Source: Lachnospiraceae bacterium
Lineage (GTDB): Bacteria > Bacillota > Clostridia > Lachnospirales > Lachnospiraceae
Length of the DNA: 46,291 nt
Direction of reading: 5' to 3'
Assembly: GCA_024690205.1 (NCBI GenBank)
Contig: JAILCX010000008.1
Span: 1 to 46,291 of the forward strand
In this document: one piece after another, positions 1-7,994 of the stretch
Numbering within the stretch: position 1 is the stretch's first letter
How the letters are laid out: each line of letters begins with the position of its first letter
The notes under the pieces: generated by a model
The model's database searches: none
Seen by the model: the letters and a program-made list of their open reading frames with translations, nothing else
Told to the model about the DNA's origin: nothing
Program-made: the position numbers and the translations under genes

Positions 1-428
1 GCCGTACAGTTTCCGCCTCCGAATCCTTTTCCTTCTTCATCAAAAGGATCTACCCAGACCCTTACCCTTACGCAGTTTATTCCGGAATCGGCAAGTATCT
101 TAAGAAGGTCCTGTTCTTCTCCGTTTTCGTCATAATACTTAACTCCGCTTGCTTCCTCCGAAAGCAGGCTCGATATATCCATTCCGCGGATGAATCCCTC
201 CGGGATGTTGTCTATCTTTTGGACGAATATACCGGCTTCTTCCATATCAGTCGGAAGCTCGGGAAAATAAGTCTGCTCCACGGTTGTTCCTCCGTTAACT
301 TCTTCCGTCTTTTCCTCTGTGTTATTTTGATCCGGTATTTCAGAAACCTGCCCGCTGCATGATGTCAGCAAACCCGCGGATATGATCGTGATCACACATA
401 AAATGCTCAATAAAGATCTTCTTTTCAT
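1..428 (-). CDS. Arabinogalactan endo-beta-1,4-galactanase, GH53 family lipoprotein (partial)
   Basis: This gene starts at 428 and runs off the left edge, so only about 142 N-terminal codons are present. The protein begins with a basic, hydrophobic lipoprotein signal (MKRRSLLSIL...) and a lipobox-like LLTSC with Cys24, followed by an acidic/Thr-rich linker. From about residue 80 it reads RGMDISSLLSEEASGVKYY and then NCVRVRVWVDPFDE, which is the conserved start of the GH53 TIM barrel. GH53 enzymes cut beta-1,4-galactan side chains of pectin outside the cell. A good SD (AGAGGT) lies 5 bases before the ATG. The catalytic glutamates lie outside the window and cannot be checked. A GH42 beta-galactosidase at 39.3 kb could act on the products, but it is too far away to be in the same operon. 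Confidence 0.85.
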   Translation of the reverse strand, partial: MKRRSLLSILCVITIISAGLLTSCSGQVSEIPDQNNTEEKTEEVNGGTTVEQTYFPELPTDMEEAGIFVQKIDNIPEGFIRGMDISSLLSEEASGVKYYDENGEEQDLLKILADSGINCVRVRVWVDPFDEEGKGFGGGNCT

Positions 429-451
429 CTGTACCTCTTTCAAAAATGACC

Positions 452-480
452 AAAAGGCGACATCTTCTGCCGCCTTTTTT
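452..480 (-). terminator. Intrinsic terminator
   Basis: The arms AAAAGGCG (452-459) and CGCCTTTT (471-478) form an 8-bp stem with an 11-base loop. A-runs and T-runs on both sides make it usable in either direction. It lies just after the stop of the membrane protein gene ending at 489 and before the galactanase gene, so it separates two minus-strand units. Confidence 0.75.
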
Positions 481-488
481 AAACGATG

Positions 489-1106
489 TTATTTAAATTT
501 TGAATCATAATATCTGTCACGCTTACGTACGGCCTCGTCAAGATACATCTCATCTCTCTTTTTTCCGGCATGATCCTCACGCCTGACATCATCTTCAACC
601 CATTTTTGCTTCTTTCTGACATCATATTCAAGAGATCTTCTCTTTCTAGAATCACTTTTGGCTTCATATTTTTCTGTAGAGCCAATCATCGTTACTACTC
701 TGGCGTATAAAATTAGGACTGCAAGAACGACTACACCGATCACCCATATGATCCACTTTTTGCATTCCACTTCCTGTCCGTCCACATATAATTCCTGGGT
801 CTTAGGAGCAAAAAACGCCACTGCTATGGAAGCAATCATCCCAAGAAATACCACGACTTCATATGCGATCCTGTCAGTTCCGGATCTAAATGCCCATATT
901 CTAACTAACCAAAAAAAGAAATATGTAAAGAACACTACTACAAAAACACTAACGTCAAGTTGACCAAATAAAGTTACCTGATTCATGGTTTTTACAAATG
1001 TTCCGTCAGGCGCTTTGTACACGGCCTCCATTCCTAGAAAAAAAAGACCAATAGGTGTGATCCAGTTTAAAACCTTACAAATGTAATATAATACTTTGTT
1101 GTTCAT
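489..1106 (-). CDS. Hypothetical membrane protein, four TM segments and charged tail
   Basis: I do not recognise this 205-residue protein. Four hydrophobic segments can be seen at about residues 7-26, 48-70, 80-101 and 117-140. They are followed by a strongly charged C-terminal tail of about 60 residues (repeats of RKR, RKKQK, RREDH, RKRDRYYDSK). With an even number of segments, the N-terminus and the tail would both be cytoplasmic. The start is supported by AGAGGTAA about 6 bases before the ATG at 1106. The gene is followed by a strong terminator. No enzyme motif is visible. The charged tail could be a coiled coil or a nucleic-acid/partner contact, but this is a guess. Confidence 0.65.
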   Translation of the reverse strand: MNNKVLYYICKVLNWITPIGLFFLGMEAVYKAPDGTFVKTMNQVTLFGQLDVSVFVVVFFTYFFFWLVRIWAFRSGTDRIAYEVVVFLGMIASIAVAFFAPKTQELYVDGQEVECKKWIIWVIGVVVLAVLILYARVVTMIGSTEKYEAKSDSRKRRSLEYDVRKKQKWVEDDVRREDHAGKKRDEMYLDEAVRKRDRYYDSKFK

Positions 1107-1164
1107 AGCCGATTACCTCTGTACGAATAATAACAAGTATACGATAGTTTAACAACTATGCCTA

Positions 1165-1962
1165 TTATAAAACACATCTTTTGCAATAGGAATTGAATAC
1201 TTTCATGGCTCTCCATTCTATACAAGCTATCGCATTATCAATACTTCTTTCAAATGGAACAAGCTCAACGGGATCATCAGTTACCGGAACATTGGCTTGA
1301 CCGTCTTCACAACAGGATTCATATTCTTTGAATATCTGCAATGAATATTTCTCCATATTGTTATTGATCCAATGATACATTTGCGGAAAATCCGTTTCAG
1401 CTCTTTTATAATAGATATCCGGCATATCATTATCTCTGTTGTATCTTCCTTTACCGTCATGAGATTTACTTCCGTTAAATCCAACAGGCGCCGGCATCAG
1501 ATTAGCAAGACTATGATGATAATCCGCCAGTTTATCAAGTTTTTTTCTGATCCCCTCATAACCATCAAAGATCTCATCCAGGTTTTTCATGGCGTATTCT
1601 TCATTTGCACGTTGATCTCTTGACATTCCTTTTATAAACCTGCTCAAAAACGACCAGCAGTTGAAGATCGTATCGCTGCTTCCAACCTCAAAAGGATCGA
1701 TATCATAGAGAATCTCAAAATAATCTGCTGTCTTTGATCTTCCGATATACTTATGCTCTATTTCGTCATATTTTTGAAATATACAGTCAGGATGTCTCAA
1801 ATTATCGTTTAACCGATATTCCAAAAGCCCTTCTATTCCGGTTTTCTCTACTTGGGGGTTTTCAGGAACCAGCTCGTTCCTTCTGCAAATAAGCAGTTCG
1901 TCTTTATTCATAATAAGCAGTTCATCATCAAATTTCGTCCCATCCTGAAAAACATGTATCAT
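1165..1962 (-). CDS. Uncharacterised protein, family A (N-[LF]-x-P ... G-x-N motif)
   Basis: This soluble protein of 265 residues has no signal peptide or TM segment. Two blocks stand out: SSDTIFNCWSFLSRF at about 95-109, and NLMPAPVGFNGSKS at about 154-167 after a helical stretch. The same arrangement (a DT....W block, then a helix ending in N-[LF] with Pro and G-x-N) occurs in the 406-residue protein at 2714-3934 and, for the second block, in the 287-residue protein at 5033-5896. I infer a shared fold common in Firmicutes hypothetical proteins; the function is unknown. SD AAAGGTGG lies about 11 bases before the ATG. The C-terminus holds a short CKRC motif. Confidence 0.6.
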   Translation of the reverse strand: MIHVFQDGTKFDDELLIMNKDELLICRRNELVPENPQVEKTGIEGLLEYRLNDNLRHPDCIFQKYDEIEHKYIGRSKTADYFEILYDIDPFEVGSSDTIFNCWSFLSRFIKGMSRDQRANEEYAMKNLDEIFDGYEGIRKKLDKLADYHHSLANLMPAPVGFNGSKSHDGKGRYNRDNDMPDIYYKRAETDFPQMYHWINNNMEKYSLQIFKEYESCCEDGQANVPVTDDPVELVPFERSIDNAIACIEWRAMKVFNSYCKRCVL

Positions 1963-1997
1963 ATTCCAAATACCACCTTTCTTATATCCGTTCCCGA

Positions 1998-2687
1998 CTA
2001 ATCGATAATGACCATATCATCATACAAAGCGACAAATACTTCCTCGATCACCTCGTCTTCATGAAAATGCCCGAAAAACCATTTCTTATAGTCCGCCTCA
2101 TCCGCTATCTGCTGCAGATACCGGCGCAGTGCCACTTCATCGATCGACTCTTCTCCATATCCCAGTGCGGCCGCGACCTCTCTTGGCGCCGTATGAGTGA
2201 TGATGTAATCGACCTTGTATCCGCACGCTTCCAGATTATCCAATCCTTCTTCGTATTCCTCCCTGGTCGGTATCTCTTCCGGGAACCAGTCAACGCCTTC
2301 AGTCCTTACATATCTGTCAACGCTGTAAGCTCCTCCAAAAGTAAAGAATCTTACTCCGTCAATGTTATATATCTGACCGCGCATCAAATGAATGATCTTG
2401 GAATCTATAAAATGAACCTTGCCGCCCATCCATTCATCCACCGAAAGATCATTTAGTCTTTCATGATGTTCATGATTACCGTCAATGAAGAGTACTGTGA
2501 CCGGAAGATCACCAAGTATCCGCCTGGTCTCTTTCTCAATATCCGGACTGAATCCGCATACACCGACATCTCCGCATATGATCAGGTAATCGTCTTCCTT
2601 ATATTCTCCTTCATGCTCTCCAAAGAATCTTATAACCTTGTCTATATCAAGTGTTCCGTGTGTATCTCCTGTAATGATAAATGCCAT
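1998..2687 (-). CDS. Calcineurin-like metallophosphoesterase
   Basis: The protein carries the metallophosphoesterase motif series in order: GDTHG near the N-terminus, CGDVG at about 38-43, DGNHEHHE at about 70-77, THTAP at about 165-169 and FGHFHED near the C-terminus. These residues bind two metal ions at the active site. Substrate cannot be told; family members act on protein phosphates, nucleotides or nucleic acids. An upstream ATG at 2717 is in frame, but the ideal SD (AGGAGGT, 6 bases ahead) serves the ATG at 2687, giving MAFIITGDTHG at the very start, as expected for the family. The gene follows the 406-residue family A protein by 26 bases, so the two are probably co-transcribed. Confidence 0.85.
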   Translation of the reverse strand: MAFIITGDTHGTLDIDKVIRFFGEHEGEYKEDDYLIICGDVGVCGFSPDIEKETRRILGDLPVTVLFIDGNHEHHERLNDLSVDEWMGGKVHFIDSKIIHLMRGQIYNIDGVRFFTFGGAYSVDRYVRTEGVDWFPEEIPTREEYEEGLDNLEACGYKVDYIITHTAPREVAAALGYGEESIDEVALRRYLQQIADEADYKKWFFGHFHEDEVIEEVFVALYDDMVIID

Positions 2688-2713
2688 AATGTAACCTCCT
2701 GATAGCATTTGAG

Positions 2714-3934
2714 TCAAGGAAAAGGATAAATTTCTTCATTATCGTTCGGTTCTATAATATCATCATACTCTTTCCCACAGTTTTCCATAAGCATCCTGCC
2801 TCTTTCCAGAAGCGGTAAATACATTTTTCTTTCTTTTTCATTAGGTATCCTTATATGATGTCTGTTAAAGACTTCAAGACAGGACTGATCCGGCTTCCAA
2901 TATATCGTCCATCTTGCCGCCTTTTCATTCGATCCGCACCGGGCGACCTCAAACTCCATCCTTTCTCCGGACTCATATACATCGAACTCTATATCATCTA
3001 TGATATTGCGGGCAGAATACTCTTTTGTCTTATTGACACTTAACAAGATGTATGGCTTTTCCCAGTTCATTACCAGTCCGTCAGGTATATCCCGGTAGAT
3101 CTTATCAAGATCTTCAAACTGCACTTCATCAAGTCTTTTCCACCACGGCAGTGACTTATTAGAACATATCCCTGTATCAGGCCCCTCTTCTTCTATCTCT
3201 GTAAGCACCTTGATTCTCGCCTCGAGAAAATCGATCATATATTCAAGTGCCTGTTTTATTTCGTTTTCTTCCGTAAGCCACTTGGGGTTATAAGGACCAA
3301 GTCCGGCTATAAGAGGTCTGACATGATATGGGCTGATCTTACCATCCTCAAAACCCATTTCAAGATGTTCTCTTTTGATCCATCCTATTACATCATCATA
3401 GTCCTTAAAAAATCTTCCCAAACTGTTTCTGTCAAATATATGGGCAAGAGTAGCAGGAACCTCATCATACAACCATACTTTCTCATTTCCTATATAGCAC
3501 TTATATCTGTTAGTGTTCATCCCCCTTGAAGGAAGCTGGATGAAATTGCAACGAAGTTCCGCCAAAAACAAGAATCGATCTAAAAGTCTGACCAACTCAT
3601 GCTCTGGCGGCAGATAGCTGTCACCATATTCTGCCAAAAGATTCAGATCATGGTAAGGATCCATACTTATCCTGCTCTTTTTGCAGAATTCTATCCCGTT
3701 ACTGCGGTTTAGAAGATCCGCAACCCACTTGATCGGCGTCCATGCACTCATAAGTGTGTCTCCCCGAAGATCACCGTCAAGATACAGACAATCAAGGTCG
3801 TTCTCCTTACGCCACTCTTCAATGGACTTGTATCTTTCCTTACACGTATAAGCCTTAACCCAATACAGACAGAAATTCTTAAGATGGTTGTCGCTGTATT
3901 CATTTCCTAAATATTCTTTCATCATATTCTTCAT
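2714..3934 (-). CDS. Uncharacterised protein, family A (long member)
   Basis: This 406-residue cytoplasmic protein has no known catalytic motif. It contains GDTLMSAWTPIKWV at about 59-72 and, after a helix, RCNFIQLPSRGMNTNR at about 133-148. These match in order the two blocks of the 265-residue protein at 1165-1962. The rest is rich in Trp, Tyr and acidic residues (WWKRLDEVQFEDLDKIYRD). SD GGAGGT lies 7 bases before the ATG at 3934. It sits directly upstream of the phosphoesterase gene. I infer a common but uncharacterised Firmicutes family and give no function. Confidence 0.65.
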   Translation of the reverse strand: MKNMMKEYLGNEYSDNHLKNFCLYWVKAYTCKERYKSIEEWRKENDLDCLYLDGDLRGDTLMSAWTPIKWVADLLNRSNGIEFCKKSRISMDPYHDLNLLAEYGDSYLPPEHELVRLLDRFLFLAELRCNFIQLPSRGMNTNRYKCYIGNEKVWLYDEVPATLAHIFDRNSLGRFFKDYDDVIGWIKREHLEMGFEDGKISPYHVRPLIAGLGPYNPKWLTEENEIKQALEYMIDFLEARIKVLTEIEEEGPDTGICSNKSLPWWKRLDEVQFEDLDKIYRDIPDGLVMNWEKPYILLSVNKTKEYSARNIIDDIEFDVYESGERMEFEVARCGSNEKAARWTIYWKPDQSCLEVFNRHHIRIPNEKERKMYLPLLERGRMLMENCGKEYDDIIEPNDNEEIYPFP

Positions 3935-3989
3935 AGTAATTACCTCCGTTTTGTTTCTTGTTCTGTTCTATTATGTGTTTCTTGAAGTA

Positions 3990-4952
3990 TCAATCTATTC
4001 CATCAAGTATCTTCATGAAATCTCTGATCTGTTCATCTGTAAGATCACACGAGTCTCCCTCTTTATCGATCCCGCAGATAACGACATCTCCTCTGATAAG
4101 ATCTATCTTTTCGGTAAACTCAAGAGAGAAGATTGATGCCTTGTGATTAACCGGGAGGCCCATGATCTTTCCTGTTTCATTAAGGAACATTATGAAGTCT
4201 GTATGTCCCGCAAATGTCAGGCCTTCAATATCTCCTCCAACGATCAGCTCTAGAGCTCTGTGTCCTTTTTTGATATCATCAACTTCGTATTCTCCGTTTG
4301 CACTAATGATGATGGCTCTTATCATTGCATTGGATCTCATCTGATCTTCGTTTGTAATTTCATAATCTATCCAGGCAGTTTCATCCCACGGATCAGGTTC
4401 AACTTCATATGGGGGATAGTCTTCCGGATTGGTGCCCGTATACAGGTTAAGTTCCAGTTCTCCTATGTATACTCCAAATGTATATATAGACGTAAGCCTG
4501 AGAGATGACACATCAGAATGGATATATACTCCTTCAATTCCGTATGATGTCCTCGCTCCGAAGTTATTCGATGCAGCATCGATCAGCTTCTTCTTATTTC
4601 TAAGAAGATCATTCAGGCCATCGATACATATTACCTTGGAATGAACAATGCAGATCTGTCTGAGATTCACAAGTTCTTTTATGATTGACAGATTCCAGAA
4701 TTCCTTCGCGTTATACAGGTAAAGCTGTGTCAGGTTCTTCATCTTGGAGATAAAGCTGTAGTCTTCAAGAGCTGCAGTCACCACAAGTGTCTCTACATCA
4801 AGCGGATCCGTGATCATTTCATCGATCGCATCATCCGGTATGAAAACATCCGGCTCATTAAAGTTGTAGCAAACCGCATCCGATCTCCACGGCATCATAT
4901 AAGCTTCGTTATTCAGTTTTTTTCCTTGGGGATAGATCTGAATGTAAGACAT
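3990..4952 (-). CDS. LRR-like N-terminus fused to DUF3846 domain
   Basis: The 320-residue protein seems to have two parts. Residues about 50-115 have leucine-rich-repeat character (KNLTQLYLYNAKEFWNL, LVNLRQICIVHSKVI). From about residue 212 the sequence (MIRAIIISANGEYEVDDIK, ELIVGGDIEGL, FLNETGKIMGLPVNHKA, GDVVICGIDKEGD, LTDEQI) matches the pattern of DUF3846, a small domain often found on phages and conjugative elements. DUF3846 proteins are usually short and stand-alone, so the 200-residue N-terminal extension is unusual. SD GGAGGG precedes the ATG. The promoter and SD lie in a long inverted repeat (4961-5006), described separately. Function unknown. Confidence 0.65.
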   Translation of the reverse strand: MSYIQIYPQGKKLNNEAYMMPWRSDAVCYNFNEPDVFIPDDAIDEMITDPLDVETLVVTAALEDYSFISKMKNLTQLYLYNAKEFWNLSIIKELVNLRQICIVHSKVICIDGLNDLLRNKKKLIDAASNNFGARTSYGIEGVYIHSDVSSLRLTSIYTFGVYIGELELNLYTGTNPEDYPPYEVEPDPWDETAWIDYEITNEDQMRSNAMIRAIIISANGEYEVDDIKKGHRALELIVGGDIEGLTFAGHTDFIMFLNETGKIMGLPVNHKASIFSLEFTEKIDLIRGDVVICGIDKEGDSCDLTDEQIRDFMKILDGID

Positions 4953-4960
4953 ATAAAATT

Positions 4961-5006
4961 CCCTCCGTACTATAAGCGTTTATTGTTACACTTATAATAT
5001 GGAGGG
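4961..5006. repeat. Inverted repeat spanning promoter -10 and SD of the DUF3846 gene
   Basis: Arms at 4961-4976 and 4991-5006 are 16 bases each, 14 of 16 complementary, separated by 14 bases. On the minus strand the gene-proximal arm contains the SD GGAGGG of the gene starting at 4952, and the distal arm contains the likely -10 TATAAG. Such symmetry over a promoter suits a dimeric repressor operator, possibly an autoregulatory one. Confidence 0.6.
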
Positions 5007-5019
5007 ATAGGGTTTCAAT
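4990..5019 (-). promoter_or_regulatory. Putative promoter of the DUF3846 gene
   Basis: Reading the minus strand, TTGAAA (complement of 5014-5019) is followed by a spacer of about 17 bases and TATAAG (complement of 4991-4996), then the gene at 4952. The -10 lies in one arm of the inverted repeat at 4961-5006. Start site not determined. Confidence 0.45.
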
Positions 5020-5032
5020 TATTTGAAAGTTT

Positions 5033-5896
5033 TCATTTTACTTTCATCTTTTTGGAATATATATGCTTATAATGCTTATATTCCAATTGTTTTAATATTT
5101 CTTTAAGCTTATTCTTATCTTCTTCTCTTAAAACATTACCCCTATATTTTGCAAATATTCGATAGCTTCTCTGAACTGTCAACACTGTAGACTTTTTTAT
5201 GAATTCTGCAAATTCATCAGATTCTAGCTTTGTTATATCTATATCATTACGATAAAGTAAACTCCAATAATAATCATAATAGTCAACAAAAAATAATTGA
5301 TTTATTAGATCTATCGGACTTCCTTCAGACAAGATCATAAATAATCCTGTTTTCTTCCTGTTACGTAAGTTATTTATATTTTTGTCTTCCCTATTAAATA
5401 CGCTCTTCCAAGCTTTAATATCTACAGCCGGTATGGGCAGTTTATTCCATATATTATCCATCCCATTATCTCTTCCGGGTGGCGGGTTTTTCCATATCGG
5501 ACTAAAATTTCCAATTGTATATGATACAAAATAAAAATCCCTAAGAATCTGATGGTTTTCCTCTTTGTCACAAAAGTCCGGATGATTATTTACCCATCTG
5601 GATACGGCATCGGCATTAGTCAAAAGATCCGCTGTTAATCTGACTTCTTTACCATTTTGTTTATATGTTATTCGACCGGGCCTTGTTTCAAGTGACTTTT
5701 CAAATATTGGATATTTCTTATATGTTTCCAATACCTCTGCAAACCAATGATCAGCATCCTTTTGTTTATTGCTAAGATACAGACTTAATCTCTTTTCAGG
5801 GTCTTTCCAATCCGAAAAATCTTTAAGTCTCTTCGTGCAATACCGGGTTTCGTCTTCTCTTAAGTCTTTTAAAACATAGCTATAAGGAATATTCAT
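5033..5896 (-). CDS. Uncharacterised protein, possible family A member
   Basis: This 287-residue protein is soluble and basic at the C-terminus (HIYSKKMKVK). At about 128-151 it reads YTIGNFSPIWKNPPPGRDNG, which resembles the N-[LF]-x-P ... G-x-N block of the proteins at 1165-1962 and 2714-3934, although the upstream DT....W block is not evident. Its start at 5896 has the SD AAGGAG and overlaps the end of the sigma/WYL regulator gene by 17 bases, so the two genes are translationally coupled and probably act together. This end of the accessory region is notably AT-rich. No function can be assigned. Confidence 0.6.
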   Translation of the reverse strand: MNIPYSYVLKDLREDETRYCTKRLKDFSDWKDPEKRLSLYLSNKQKDADHWFAEVLETYKKYPIFEKSLETRPGRITYKQNGKEVRLTADLLTNADAVSRWVNNHPDFCDKEENHQILRDFYFVSYTIGNFSPIWKNPPPGRDNGMDNIWNKLPIPAVDIKAWKSVFNREDKNINNLRNRKKTGLFMILSEGSPIDLINQLFFVDYYDYYWSLLYRNDIDITKLESDEFAEFIKKSTVLTVQRSYRIFAKYRGNVLREEDKNKLKEILKQLEYKHYKHIYSKKMKVK

Positions 5897-7544
5897 TCCC
5901 CATCTCCTTCAGCTCTTTCCTTATTTCTTTCCGTATCTCCTCATCCAGTATCTCCACCGCTGTGCCATACTGCATTGCCCAGTGGACGATCATATAAGGA
6001 GATGTTTTTACGGTGACAATATCATAAGTTTTCTCATTGCCGTCATTATCGCTTTCAGTGACACTGTCGATCTTTTCATAATGATCCCCAAACCAGTCAT
6101 GGATAAGCGTATACCCTGTTTCTTCGATCTTAATTTTTATCTCTCTCGGCTCATCAAATGCCATATTTATATGCTCTGCCATATACTTCTCAGGATCCCA
6201 GTATGCGTTACATATCGGCAGACCGTCGAAAGCCGTTACTTCGATCGGTATGATCTTGCCCTCACCATCCTTTGCGATCTCGATATCACTCATCAGATCG
6301 ACGCGGTAGTGGAGTACCCTTTTATCGCCCCACGCCTGATTAAGACCTATGACATAATAATTGTCATGATAAACTACCATATGATAGGGACTTAGGATAT
6401 TCTCGCGATCATATTTAGGAACAAACTTATGATCCGCTGTATATCGGTTGAACTTAAATCTTATCTGTGCCAGATTATTGATCGCCTGCTGTATGGTCTT
6501 AATATTCTCCGTAAGCTGTTTCCTGTCTGTACCGTTCCTGGCCGCAAACCTTCCGTGTATTGCAGAAGGATTAAACTTAAGAGCATTACCAGCAACAAAA
6601 GGAGAACTGTAATATACGCTTGCAGTCGCGACCAGTTTGGTGGTAAGCCTTGTTTTTTCCTCGTTTGAGAACATATCGGAAAAACTTATGAGCTGAATCA
6701 GCTTATCGAGCGACTCATAATCAAAATCATGTATATACCGTAGTCCGTTTATGACCGGTGCGAGTTCTACCTTATTGGGATTATCTTTTTTCATCTTAAC
6801 CTTATTACTCAGATAATCCGTATCGTATTCATCATATTTGATGCGATAGTCTCCATCGTTTTCATCCGTATGTTTTTCTGGATTAACTTCAAGAAGTATC
6901 TCGCCCATGGACTTGTTAAAAGTATTGGAAGTTTCTATTGAAGTATCGTTGGCATACCTGGCTTTACGATATAATGATAACAAGCCCTGAAGTTCTTCGC
7001 ATGACAGGCTGTGCTGCTCATCCGTCATAAGTTTTAACACATCAAGTATCTGAAGAGTACGCCTTTCTGCGGTATAGTCTCCAAAGTCTTCGGGTGCAGA
7101 AACAGACATGCCGGAATCCGCACTTTTTGCAAATATTCGGAATAACATAGCTTCAAAAACCGCCATCTTTCCATCTTTATCATCTGTCGGAGCATATACT
7201 CTGGTAACACTTGATCCTTTCGGCTTATCTGTCAAACCGGTGGAATTAAACTCAAAGTCGAGCTGTTTAGACATCTCTCCGTCTATATAATATGTAGCAT
7301 AAGTTGTAAAGTTTCCTTTTTCGGTATCATGATTCTTAAGTGCACAAACAAATCCGATCCAGCCTGCGGCAAAAAGCTCCTCTTCTATTGCTTTTGGATC
7401 AGATACATCAAGCCCGTTTATCCTATTCCATGCACGTGAGTGAATATATTTCTCATACTGTCTGTACAGTTCTTCCCACGCATCGTTATCGCCTCTTTTG
7501 ATTCTCTCGATAAGTTTATTTGTCTGATCTGTCGGATTTTTCAT
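5880..7544 (-). CDS. Sigma-70 region 2 / winged helix / WYL domain fusion regulator
   Basis: The 554-residue protein joins domains not usually found together. Residues about 7-97 look like sigma-70 region 2 (LIERIKRGDNDAWEELYRQY; EELFAAGWIGFVCALKNHD; EKGNFTTYATYYIDGEM). Residues about 160-235 start RRTLQILDVLKLMTDEQHSL, like the winged helix of Lachnospiraceae WYL proteins. Residues about 345-425 fit the WYL domain (ILSPYHMVVYHDNYYVIGLN, then LHYRVDLMSDIEI), followed by a WCX-like tail to about 545. WYL domains sense nucleic-acid ligands in defence and stress regulators. No sigma region 4 is visible, so it may bind RNA polymerase or -10 DNA without acting as a full sigma factor. SD is weak (AGGG). 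The downstream gene overlaps by 17 bases. Confidence 0.75.
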   Translation of the reverse strand: MKNPTDQTNKLIERIKRGDNDAWEELYRQYEKYIHSRAWNRINGLDVSDPKAIEEELFAAGWIGFVCALKNHDTEKGNFTTYATYYIDGEMSKQLDFEFNSTGLTDKPKGSSVTRVYAPTDDKDGKMAVFEAMLFRIFAKSADSGMSVSAPEDFGDYTAERRTLQILDVLKLMTDEQHSLSCEELQGLLSLYRKARYANDTSIETSNTFNKSMGEILLEVNPEKHTDENDGDYRIKYDEYDTDYLSNKVKMKKDNPNKVELAPVINGLRYIHDFDYESLDKLIQLISFSDMFSNEEKTRLTTKLVATASVYYSSPFVAGNALKFNPSAIHGRFAARNGTDRKQLTENIKTIQQAINNLAQIRFKFNRYTADHKFVPKYDRENILSPYHMVVYHDNYYVIGLNQAWGDKRVLHYRVDLMSDIEIAKDGEGKIIPIEVTAFDGLPICNAYWDPEKYMAEHINMAFDEPREIKIKIEETGYTLIHDWFGDHYEKIDSVTESDNDGNEKTYDIVTVKTSPYMIVHWAMQYGTAVEILDEEIRKEIRKELKEMGNEYSL

Positions 7545-7562
7545 ATATTTCGTCTACCCTAC

Positions 7563-7588
7563 AAAAAAAGTCCCTTAGGGGGCTTTTT
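7563..7588 (-). terminator. Intrinsic terminator after the MNT/HEPN pair
   Basis: Arms AAAAGTCCC (7566-7574) and GGGGCTTTT (7579-7587) form a 9-bp stem with a TTAG loop and T-runs on both strands. It lies between the HEPN gene and the sigma/WYL gene, both on the minus strand, so it ends the upstream two-gene unit and implies a separate promoter for the regulator. Confidence 0.65.
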
Positions 7589-7598
7589 ATTTGTTCTT

Positions 7599-7994
7599 CT
7601 ATTTATTTTCGTTGCTAATCTTCTCGATAAAGTTTTTTACCGCATCGTATAATTCTTCTGCATTATCAGCCTGTTCAGCAGCTGTTCCTCTGTCAACCAC
7701 ATAAAAATCATTGTAATCGCAAGCATTTCTTACATGAAAAGCATTTCCAACATAATCTGAATACTTCTCATCCAATTTCCCGGACTTTATAAATTCTTTT
7801 CTAAAATACGAAATAACTGCACTATGGTGCTTAAAATCAACTCCGTCTTCTGCTAACAAGGCTCTCATTGAAGCAAACATAGAATAATATGATCTATTAA
7901 TTGAGTCCTTCAAATGATCATTATCAAGGAGTTCCTTAGATACTGTCAACTTATCATATGCATCTGAAAGCCTGTATTTAGATAGTTCTTTCAA
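7599..7994 (-). CDS. HEPN domain protein (partner of MNT nucleotidyltransferase)
   Basis: This 131-residue all-helical protein matches the UPF0332-type HEPN family: INRSYYSMFASMRALL at about 32-47 and AFHVRNACDYNDFY at about 85-98. HEPN toxins of the HepT type use R-x4-6-H for RNA cleavage; here Arg89 is followed by Asp93-Tyr94 instead of His, as in the UPF0332 branch, so RNase activity is uncertain. The start is TTG at 7994, supported by GAGGGG 7 bases upstream, and overlaps the nucleotidyltransferase gene by 17 bases. The pair has the order and coupling of MNT/HEPN toxin-antitoxin modules, in which the MNT protein modifies or neutralises HEPN. Confidence 0.8.
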   Translation of the reverse strand: MKELSKYRLSDAYDKLTVSKELLDNDHLKDSINRSYYSMFASMRALLAEDGVDFKHHSAVISYFRKEFIKSGKLDEKYSDYVGNAFHVRNACDYNDFYVVDRGTAAEQADNAEELYDAVKNFIEKISNENK

